A stretch of DNA of 64,000 nucleotides from Cristatella mucedo (lineage: Eukaryota > Bryozoa > Phylactolaemata > Cristatellidae), in the NCBI GenBank assembly GCA_009760855.2, contig WPIO01000112.1, forward strand, positions 358,501 to 422,500. Reading direction: 5' to 3'. This document shows positions 24,675 through 35,100 of this stretch, in pieces; position 1 is the first letter of the stretch; each line of letters opens with the position of its first letter. The position numbers were made by a program, and so were the translations under genes. The notes beneath the pieces were generated by a model that worked only from the letters and a program-made list of their open reading frames with translations, had not been told where the DNA came from and did no database searches.

Positions 24675-24757
24675 TGTTTCCTTTACAGCAAATGTAAAGC
24701 GCCTAAAAAGACGAGTTCTCTGAGGGCGCTTTATCAAGTATTATTATTATTATTAAA
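24675..24757 (+). mobile_element. LINE-1 3' tail fragment (plus orientation)
   Basis: CAGCAAATGTAAAGCGCCTA, then GTTCTCTGAGGGCGCTTTAT, and (ATT)n form the LINE-1 stem-loop tail. No coding part is attached. Confidence 0.75.
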
Positions 24758-25245
24758 CCTAAGCAGCGGTCGATGCAAACGGTAGCAAAGACTTGTTCCA
24801 CGAGATATTTTAGTTACAGCACCCTTTATCGAGATTCTCGAGGAAATGTAGAGGTTAGCTTGAACCTTAACGCATTTGATGCTACCGTGTGATTTTACCT
24901 TTGAATCCAATTCAAGCATTTAAGTATCGGTCGGGCGATTTCGATTTTAACGAATTGGATAAAGTCCTTAATTGAGAGGCCTCCCGTTTGCTGCACTAAA
25001 TGTCCTCCAGTGACGACATGAAGAGAGGTTAGTGCAGAATTTGCACGTGATGAATTTTTCCCACTGGCCTTTATTATTGCACTCACATTTTCAAAAGAAA
25101 CTTTACAACATTTCCCAAAGTAGGTTGCCAGTGGCGAATCGACACTCGAAGCAGGCCTTGAGAGTTTGACCTCTGTTTTCCAAGAGACCAACTTCAAGGA
25201 TCCAGAATCTGCAAGCTGCTGCTAGGCTACCGAAGCTCAACCAAA

Positions 25246-25335
25246 GAATAATAATAATAATGTACTTGATAAAGCGCCCTCAGAGAACTTAATCTCTTTC
25301 TAGGCGCTTTACATTTGCTGCAAAGGGAAGAAGGA
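25246..25335 (-). mobile_element. LINE-1 3' tail fragment
   Basis: (AAT)n, then GTACTTGATAAAGCGCCCTC and CTAGGCGCTTTACATTTGCT. It is the tail only, next to a SINE-B in the same orientation. Confidence 0.8.
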
Positions 25336-25375
25336 TTCGACATAGCCCACAGCCAGATGCCAAGAGACAGACAGG

Positions 25376-25535
25376 CAGTTGGCTAATTTTATAACAGCCT
25401 CATTTATATAGAGGCAGAAGAGAGCCTTTACGGCTACCACGGCTGCTTGCAGCAGTCAATAAAGAATTGCCCATGACCGGGGTCATGAAGGGTGATCACC
25501 TTGATTAATCCTGGGCTAAGACCCAGACAGTGGCT
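25376..25535 (-). mobile_element. SINE-B copy
   Basis: The SINE-B complement is visible: AACAGCCTCATTTATATAGA, AGAGAGCCTTTACGGCTACC and CAATAAAGAATTGCCC. The tRNA-like end is diverged. Confidence 0.65.
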
Positions 25536-26433
25536 TGATACTGAGGTGCAGCACAGGGTCAGCAAGGCAAGTTCTCCGTGTTTGCCATTACAGCTCTGTT
25601 ACTGGCTTACAGGGAACTTGCAAAAGGCATTCTGGGGGTAGCCAGCCTGCAGTTGGAGCTGCCACTAAATCAGCTGCCAGGCAACGCTTGCGAGGCACTG
25701 CTGAATCAAGCCCCCCCATTCCCAGCAGTAGACGAACCAACCAGCATCACCACTTTCAGCACATGAACACAGCGGTAAGAGACGGTCAATGGCAACCGAA
25801 ATCCATAATCTTCAATAGTATAAAATAATCCATCTTACAAAGTGCGATAACCTCAGCACAATTCAAAAGCATCAATCTAAAAGTTGTACAGGAATTGCAG
25901 CTGCTCTCCAAGCAAAGGTGGCCACTCAGGCGAACACTCGCCAGAGAGCTATTTCGTGGCCGTCAAGCAGCAGCCCGCGAGGTGACAGTGTGGCATCCGA
26001 TGAGGGCAGCTGCAGCAAGGCGCTTAGTGACAACCACCCACTCGGTGGCTGCGCCACGGGGGGGGGGGGTGGCAGCCGCCTGGAAGAGGCCGGGCCTCGA
26101 GTGTCCGGTTCTCGCAGGCCTATTGCCGACCTACCGTCCCCGCTCAGCTCTGCCACAGCGGTCGGCATTGGAGTAAGACAAGCAAGGCCCGTGCTGTTGC
26201 CACCGCCCTAGCCTCGGCTAGCGACGCGGCAGCAAGCGACAACCTTTTTTGTGGCAGCAAGGCTGTGCGGGGGAAAAAATAGGCCCGACGCGACGCTCAC
26301 GATTTTTGACAAGCTCCCTCGCGAAACGCTCGACGGACGGCCTGCCAGGCCGCCCGCCAGATCAACCACTGCGGATCTCTTCTTGCAGAGCTCGTCTTTC
26401 ATTCTCCGACTGACGGCGGCCCTCGACGTAACG
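25536..26433. other. GC-rich downstream region of the MAP kinase kinase gene
   Basis: It probably contains the 3' untranslated region of the minus-strand kinase. A G12 run lies at 26058-26069. No clear poly(A) signal is close to the stop; the nearest minus-strand AATAAA noticed is at 25071-25076. No separate gene was recognised. Confidence 0.4.
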
Positions 26434-26584
26434 CTAGCGGCGTCCGCTGTAGTCGGTGTCGGGAAGCGCAAGCATGCTCGTAATGTAGGTGCACATGTCC
26501 AGTTCGTGCTGGCTTGCCGCCAGCACGAAGCTGCTCTGTAGCAGTTCGCTGTAGTTGGGCCGCATCAGGTAATCTTTCTGCAAA
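26434..26584 (-). CDS. MAP2K6: MKK3/6 kinase exon G (C-terminus and stop)
   Basis: The acceptor is CTTCTGACAG|TTTGCA and the stop is TAG. It encodes CLQKDYLMRPNYSELLQ and then SSFVLAASQHELDMCTYITS. The HPFF block seen in vertebrate MKK3/6 is not recognisable, and the tail ends LPDTDYSGRR. Confidence in the exon is good because frame and RP..YSEL homology agree. Confidence 0.88.
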
Positions 26585-29500
26585 CTGTCAGAAGGGAGCG
26601 CACCGCCAGGCGGCGGCGAGTGATGCCCGGTAAAAAAAAACTCGAAAATTGCGCGATTCAATCACTAGGGGATCGCGAAGGCCGACAGACTAGCAGTGCA
26701 AGCATGGCTATCCTCGGTGGCTGTAAACGTCGCGCTAATTGCACCAAGTATCGTGCAAATGCAGGGGCAGTGTAGGAGCACCCGATGGAGCGATTAGCGC
26801 GCAAGCTTGCAACCGAGCGACTGCTCAACACTTTGAAATTGAAAACCTGGACTACACTGCCTCGCTTAACGCAGAGAATGAGGGAAATGTTTCATCTAAG
26901 ACTGCCTTCACACCTACTTTGCCAAATACCTATCATAGTTGATAACAAGCACCACATTATAGTGAATGCCATGGGCAAGTTCTTCGGCTTGGGAGTGTCA
27001 CGTGTGAGCATGCTACACATCACACCCCCATTAGACTTAGTGAATGGCATTTGCATTTTATGCATCGTAGGTTGGGCATTCGTCAGGGTGAGGAGCAATG
27101 TAAACTCGGATGACTCCATGTGGCTTGTTGCCTATCTTTGGAGGGCCCATGCCACTGATGTCCCTAACTCATGTAAGCACTTCCATAGGGGTCAAGGCAA
27201 ATCTGGTTAGGGCGACTCATTGTCTTCAAAGACTGCAATTAATAGAACATACAATTACAGAACACGGAATGGCTACAGAAATGGGCTCAATGCATAGCCA
27301 GGAAACCTAAATAGGCAGCCGGGAAACTCTGGTGCATAGACAGAGCAAGCACAAGGAAACTGCAGAGCAACAGTAGTGGTGATACACTAGGTAAGGCGGT
27401 TGCTCTTCAGGACCTCAGTCCCGCGGTTCGAATCATGCGTTAGGCGATCCTTTATTGCCGCTGCAAGTAGCAGCAACAGCCTTGCAGGCTCTCCTGCCAC
27501 TACACAAAAAGAGGTTGTTAAATCAGCCACTCCTTTACTTTACTTGAAGTGATGGTTAGGGCAAACATGCAGTTTCAGCATACAAAGAACAAATCACAAG
27601 AAGCCAGCAAATGCTGTCAGAAACAAGTGCATTTTTAGCTCCTTTTACATGTCGTCAATTCAGGGGATATCGTGAAGTCAGTCGGAAGTGAGTTTGCGGC
27701 TTTTGGAGCATGTGGGTGACTTAGGAAAGCTGCAGAACCTCATTCCTTTCAAAGTTGTAGAGTGCACAAAACCTCATTCCTATCTCTTAGAACGTGTCTT
27801 TGAATGTGTCCGCATGCTGGGCTACCTAGCTTGGCGGTTTCAAGTTTCTCCGAAGTTCGACTCCCGCGCCCCTGATGCCAGATGATTATTTTGCTACCTG
27901 CGAATTTTCTTACTCTTTGTGGACAGCAGAAAAGCAAGCGAAAACAGCATAAGCCATACGTTTAACTGCGCGTGGGGGTGGGGAGACAGGCGAAAGTTTG
28001 CATCGGCATAAGGAAGGGGGAACACACAAAGTGTCACCCACTCCATTGAGTGGCCGGCCACACGAGCTCACCAGCTGGCCACGAACTGCTGGATCTCAGA
28101 GGAGGAGTAGTCGGTCACCGGCAGCCTCGGCGGGGGATCGTCAACGACCTGCTTCAGTTGCTCGAACGGCGTCTTCCACGAGTTGTAAGGGAAAATGCCG
28201 GTGGCGAGCTCGATCTCGGAAAAATCAAGAGCAGCCAGAAGTAGGAGCACAAGCAGAAGCCAGAACTGACGAGACTGCAGCAGCAGCAGCATGGCAACAG
28301 CAGCACAAGTGTGCAACAGCAGCCAGGCAGCATAGCATCAGCCCGGTCGGCTGAGGAGCAATGTAAACTCGCGTTACTCCACGTGGCTTGTTGCCTATCT
28401 TTACGAGTCCCTTACTCATGTAAGCACTTCCATGGGGGGGGGGGGTCAAGGGAAATCTGGTTATGGGGCAGCTGTTGAGGGTTAACAAAATAATAACAAG
28501 CAGTCATACTTAATACGTGTTTGTACAGCTGCTGCAAACATTTTGCGTAACCAACTCAGCCAACTCTGCTTTCGATGCTCGTGGCCAACCTTCGTTGATT
28601 ATCTTTGCTGGTCAAACTAAAGTTGCATCGTGAAATGTGGCTACATAGATATATAAATCTCTTTCTAGGCCCTTTAAAAATGTTAGAAAGAAAGCATACT
28701 TCATATGCCAAGTGATCACACACAGCATGCACAGTTTCAGCTAGAGCAAACACACAGAAGACGATTCACACGAACGGAGCAAATGCTGAGGTGAGCAGGT
28801 GAGCAGCTATAAGCTTCCTTTTAACGTTACCACGTCTGAGGATCAGTCGTGACTAAAGCCGAAAGAGCGTTATAGGCTTCGGGTGCAGAGTAGCTGAGGC
28901 TTGGTCATTTGAGTTTGGCAGAGGCACTGCGAAATGACCATTTTCAAAGATCGGGGCGTTCCGGTTTCTGAGCTACTAGGCTTGCGCATAGCTATTCTGG
29001 TCGGTTTTGTCTCCATTCAATTTGAGAAAGCTTGCAAATCCACGAAAAAGTTCACGAGTGAAACCAAGCAATACAAGCTCCGAGGGAGCTGACAGAAAAA
29101 TCTGAGGTGGACGGCAGAGAAGGACCGAAGCGCTGCTGCAGTCATCTGAGTGTAAACGAAGGCCTCGTGTATCGTGTGACTTGATCTACATGCGCCCAGC
29201 ACTCACCCACCCATCGGTCCTGGAAGCTCTCACAGACTGGCACTCGCGGACGCCCGCCCCTCGCAGGGCACCTCTTGACCGTGATTGGCCGCACGTGCCA
29301 CTTACCACAGTTATCCCTAAGCTCCACACGTCCGATCTGATGTCGTAGCCTCTTGAGTTGGGCGGTGGATTGATGCGTTCAGGCTGAAGCGAGCAGGAAA
29401 GGTCGCCGCCTGCTGATCGACTCACGACAGGCCGTGCTGCAGACGCAGAGGCTTCACAGTTCGCGAAATGCACAGAATGCATTTCAACGGCCGACGTGTT

Positions 29501-32082
29501 CCACAAGCTCTGAAGGTCTACTACCGGGAAAGGGAGGCAGTAAGAGGTGTTTGCACACACCCGTGCAAGACACAATCGGAGCAGTAGCTTGCCGTCGAGG
29601 ACACACTGCATGCAATCATCAGACTGCACCTTTGCTCCAACTGAAGCGGGTGGGATAAACAAGACCAGTAGCAGGCAGAAGCATAGCAGCGGCATAGAAG
29701 TACCACCTCAGGAGCAGAAGCAGGATAGCAGTAAAGCAGCAGAGTAGCAGTATAGCAGCATAACAGCATCAAAGCAGCATATTCGGGTCACTTGAGCCAC
29801 CTGTAACGATTTTCATTCTTGTTCGATCCGGAGGAACTTAATGGCCGCCGGTGGATCAACTGGAGCAACAAGTAGCTCAAGCGAGTTCGATCAGCGCTGA
29901 CAGAGTCGAGCTGTCAAGCACATCATCTAATAGCAGACGGAGGTCGAGCTGGAAAAAGGCTATTACACTGTGCTACCGCAGCCGAGCTCTGTGCCTGCTC
30001 TTGCTCTGCCACGAGCTCCGACGTAGCGTTCGTTGCACCTTGTGTGGCCACGAGAGAAGTAGTGGGCAGCCTAGGCACACTTCTGGGAGCTCGATTTCGC
30101 TGAGTCATGTATGCAGAGAGGATGTGGCCAGCCACGATTAGACCGAGGGGCACCGATTTCAAAATACAGAGCGACCGGAGGCCGCCTGCCATGGCACTGA
30201 ATGCAGAAAAAGAATCTTGCCTCCAGCAAGAAACGATCCCGTAACCTGTGAGGCTACCGGCCCTGGCTTTACCTTTCATACGTAGCTGAACTGCTGCACC
30301 TGCTGTTCCATCCACCTCGTGCCCTCAGGTCCTCTAAGGACAATACATTGGCTGTTCCATTCCCATGCTTAAAAGACCACTTGCGACAGAAGCTACTACC
30401 TACTGCCTCAATTGCCTTCCGGATTCGGCAGTGCTTCTCACACTCTCTTTGTTGCACGAGACGAAGTCTGTTTGCTACAGCACACTCACGAAAGCCACTG
30501 AGGCTTTAAGTGTGCTATGGAAAACACCCACTTAGGCCGCCGTGGGTTTGTGGAGTTAAACACAAAGATACATTTCAATTAATATTGCTATCGATAGCCA
30601 ATCATAGACACGGTGAAGCAGCGCGCTTAGGGACGGCTACAGCATCAGCAGGTTGGTTCAGGGGGGAGGGAGGCAAGGGCCCTGCTGGATCCTCCTATGC
30701 CCATGGCTCAGGTGCCTAACCGCTACGGCTCTGGCTGAGTCAACTCACAGCCATATATGGCTTGCAGCCTGCCTCCATCGTCTTGGCAACGGAGTCGACA
30801 AGTTGGCCACTGATTCCAAAGTCGCACATCTTGATCTCGCCTCGCCTGCTCGCCAGAATATTCGACGGCTTCACGTCCCGGTGTATGACGTTGAGCTCTC
30901 TTTGCAGGAAGTGAAGCGCCTTCAGCACCTGCGCAGAAGAGGAAGGCTAGCAAACCAGTCGACTGATCACGTGGTCAGCACGCACGCGCGACAGCTGCGC
31001 GAGGAGGCATGCGGCCGAGGAAATGGGTGCTACAGCAGCTCAGCTGAGCAATGAGGCGCAAGGCACGAGTCTCGCAGAGGTGGCAGCCGGACCGAAAGAG
31101 TGGGAGGAGGGAGTGGGCTGGGCTGAGTTCGCACCTTCCATTAACCTCCAGCAAAGGGGGAGGATGCCACACACGTGACATTTGTAGAGGCAAGAAGGGT
31201 AGCACCCGCCGAAGTGGCAAGAACTCCAAGGCACATTGCAGCCTGCCATGTGGCGAAACCAACCTAATCGTTATGGGCAAACCTAGTATTACTCAGAAAT
31301 TGAAAATACTAGCAGTCAAAGTGTGCATGGACAGACAGCATATCTCTTGTAATATCCCCCCCCCCCAAAAATCCGAGTGTCCTGTTTCAAAGAGACCCTT
31401 CACTAGACGACCACACCAGCTTCACAGTCAACTCTGTCCTTCAGCTATGCAGCATTGCAAAAATTCGGACCTGCTAAGACAAGGATACCAGTCACAGCTG
31501 GTCCATCCATTTGCTACACCCTGGCTGGATTTCTGTGCCTCGCTACTCGAAGATCTAGCCTGTGCAATGACATGACTACAGCTGTTTCAAAACTCGGCAG
31601 CTAGGCATGTCTGTCGTAATTGTCGCAGTTGCCCAATTGCATCACAGTTCTCACAGGCTGACTGCACTGGCTGACTGCACTGGCTGACCCTGAAGCAGTG
31701 AATCGAACGCAAGGTTTTATTACTCACGTTCAGGTCTCTTCGTTCTGGGCTAGCCTAGCTATCTAATCTACCGCTCGCTTTTCTGACTAAATGCACTAGC
31801 TGAACGTCTAAACTATCGGAAATCTTTTACCGACAGTGCCTTTAGTGAGCATACTTCGAAAGCCTTGCAACTGACTACCGACAAACTGCAAGATAGATCT
31901 GTAGAGATTTAAAAAGACGCTAAAAACACGCCCCTTACTCACAGCATTTGCTTGGTCCGCGTGAATTTGTGTGCTTATGAATGGTGACACAGTACATGTT
32001 AGCACTGGCCAATTGAGAGTTTCCTTTCCAGCTTATGCAAAGTGCCTAGAAAGAGATCTGGTATTCCCGGGATGCTATACAC

Positions 32083-32118
<36 letters not shown>

Positions 32119-35100
32119 CATTAACTAGAGCCTGTGGACTCACTTTGCTGAGTCGTAGCTGAAAATGCTGCGCCATCTTGCCTCGGGAGATAGTACGCCA
32201 TCTTGCCACGTGACAGAGGGAAGGAAGGACTTTCTTGCTTTAGCTAATAAGGATACTTTACAAGTCATTCAGAGTCACACTTACAGGAGGCAGCAGTACC
32301 AGAAAGCAGGAGGTCGGCCATTACACATATCAATGATACAAGGCATAACCTCACGGGCACCGAGCTAGCCCTGCATACCACTGTGTGCCCACAGCAGCTA
32401 TCCGACCAGCTCTGGCCAGAATCACGAGACTTTGAGACTAGACTAGACTAGACTAGAGGGAGGCTCCGGTGATGCAGGAGAATGGAGTCGTGTGCGTGGC
32501 CGGCGGCGCCCATCCCAGCGACGACGGGTCATTCCCGCAAGGGCACAGATAAGCACAGAGCCCTATCTCCTCGTTGCTCTGCCCTCCATTGCCAGCTCGA
32601 ACCTGCTGCTGGTGCTGTTGTTGCATGCCCCCCCCCACAGCCGACCACGTGAAGCCGGCACCTCGGGGCCTGCGGGCACCCAGGTCTGCCCTCCGCACCC
32701 TGCTAGCCTGCAGCAGAACTTGCCACATCAATGCTCGCGTAATAATGCAGGCGCACCGCAAGGTGAAGATTATGCATGCAGGCACATTGCAAGGCGAGGG
32801 GCACAGTGCATGCAGGTGGCCTGCCCATAACGGTTCCGCGGCCGACCGATCGAGCGGCGGTGCGCCGTCCCCTGCAGCCGGCGACAGATGCAGACGTGTA
32901 TGCAGCCAGCTGCAAGCCATGCCACCATCGCAGACGAGGCACGGCGATCGACAAAAGTCAAGGCCGATTGAACAGCCTCATTTGTATAGCGGCCGAAGAG
33001 CTGCCTTACCGGCAAACGCCTCCGCTTTGCAGTGAGCTATATAGGATCGCCCGCTGCAAGACTCGAGCCCACGACCTGGGTTGTGAACAGCAAGCACCAT
33101 ACCCCTGGACTAAGACCCTGGAGCCAAGGGGAGAGAGAGGAAGAGAGAAGTTCTAGGCTAAGCATTCAGGCTAATGTGCGCCCCGACGGCACGTCAAACT
33201 GATGACAACAGAAAAGCCGAAGAAAGGTAATGACGAGGCAGCTCCCATCTAACGACAGACAAAGCCACAGCAGAATGCCACCGCCCCCGTGAGAGACTTG
33301 TGCTCGAACCGAGCGAGCGAGCACCGCCACCGTACATTACGGCACACAGCTGCGGCTGGATGGCTGAGGCGGGTGCACAAGCAGACCATGAGCTGAGGCT
33401 GCTGACAGTGGGTACGTGCTGCCATGCTGCGCTACTCCAAGCCAGGGCAGATCGAGCGGCTTTCTCTTGCTTGGCATTGAAATAAAGCACGTGCGACGAG
33501 TAGCCTATGCTTAGCTTGTGTGCACAGCGCACAGCTTAATCGTTCCGTATTCACCGTAAGGCTGCAGGTGCTTTGTCCTTAGTTCCAAGTTACACCTCAC
33601 CGATTTCGTCTCACCGTGCAGCTCGCTTGGTGAGTGGTTCACAATAAGAATAGCCGTCTTGTATAAGTCATATTCTCTCTCATATAGTCTTGCATAAGTC
33701 ATAAGTAATATTGTCACAATAAGAATAGCAGTCTACGGTGGCTAAGGCCGTCAAGAGGCTGATGGCTGCATTATTAGCAGTGACGCAAGCAGCAAGGCCT
33801 GCCCCCAAGCTCTCCCCAAGCACCGGCTGACAGCGGAGTGCTCGTTACTGTTGCAGCACCAGGTTACAAGCGTGCACACAGTGTGCTTAATGGCCGAGCT
33901 AATGGTGAACCCGTGTAGCTGCGACATTCCTGCTCCGTGGCGCGCCACCTGCGGGCCACGGATGCCGCACCGCGGCCATGTGCCATAATAAACCCGGTGG
34001 CCACATTCTGCTTCCATACAGCTCTACAGCAGGCTCGGACCGGCACGAACCAAAATCTGTTCTTTTCGAATAGTCTTAGAACCCACTCACCAGCAACAGT
34101 ACAGCACCACTAGCTTGCGTCAACCGTGCTCTGCTTTGTCAGAGGTTGATCTAGGGTAGCACAGTGCTGCCGGCTTCCGGTCTAAAGACCCAAGGGTAAG
34201 CTCCTCTCACTGTACGACCCACAGGTTAAAAGGACCCACAGGTAAACTGTTACTACCCTTGCCCACGACAAATAAAAGGCAGTGACTCGTCCAGATGGCC
34301 AAGCGCAGAACTCCAGCACAGACGACTTAAAATTAACTACACCTTCAAAGGTGACTTAGACTGCACTCCTACTGTGTGGGCACAAACTTGCACTTGCGCA
34401 ACTATGATAATCATAAAACGAGTAAATATGGTAGAGCAAGCTGCAAGGTAGAGCATAGCTGCCTTCAAAGATACATGCAGAGCAGCAGGGACCCAATACA
34501 ATCACAAGGGTTGAGCAGACGATGCTTTCAAGAAGCTCACTAACACAAGTGCCAAGCAGAGGAAAGATAAGAGCATACCGAGTCGGCCATCTTTGACAGA
34601 AATGCTTCCGGTATAACATGCTTATTTCCATAAATCTTTTTGTAAAACTTGTCGAGCGACGTATCCATAATTTCCATGCATAACCAAATGTCACCCTACA
34701 ACAAGGCGACAGCCCGAGAAGAGGGTGGCTAAGCAACAGCACAAGTGCTGCCGCAGAAGCAGTAACAACAGCGCTCACATGCCGTCAAGAAAGCCCCGAC
34801 TCTCAGGCCACCAACAAGGACTCAGCCGCCACTGCTCACACTGCTGAGCTGCAGGTACACACGCAGCAAAACGACAAGCAGTTTTTTAAACACATATACA
34901 TGTGCGCACACATGCGCACGTACACATGCACACATACACATGCATACACAAGCACATGCCCCCCCACGCACAGACATTCATTGTTGACCATACAACCAAA
35001 AACAACATTGCATTTGCTGCAGCGTGTGAAACCTCGGACACGGCAGGAACCCGTAGACAGCATCATGAACTAGCATAGCTAACTACTGGAAAAAGGCAGC

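Noticed and set aside
28068..28316. Kinase exon F extended upstream to include LLLLAALDFSE
   Set aside because: The acceptor at 28215-28216 gives an exact join to exon E (SLGITV|IELATG); the extra residues are the intron's pyrimidine tract.
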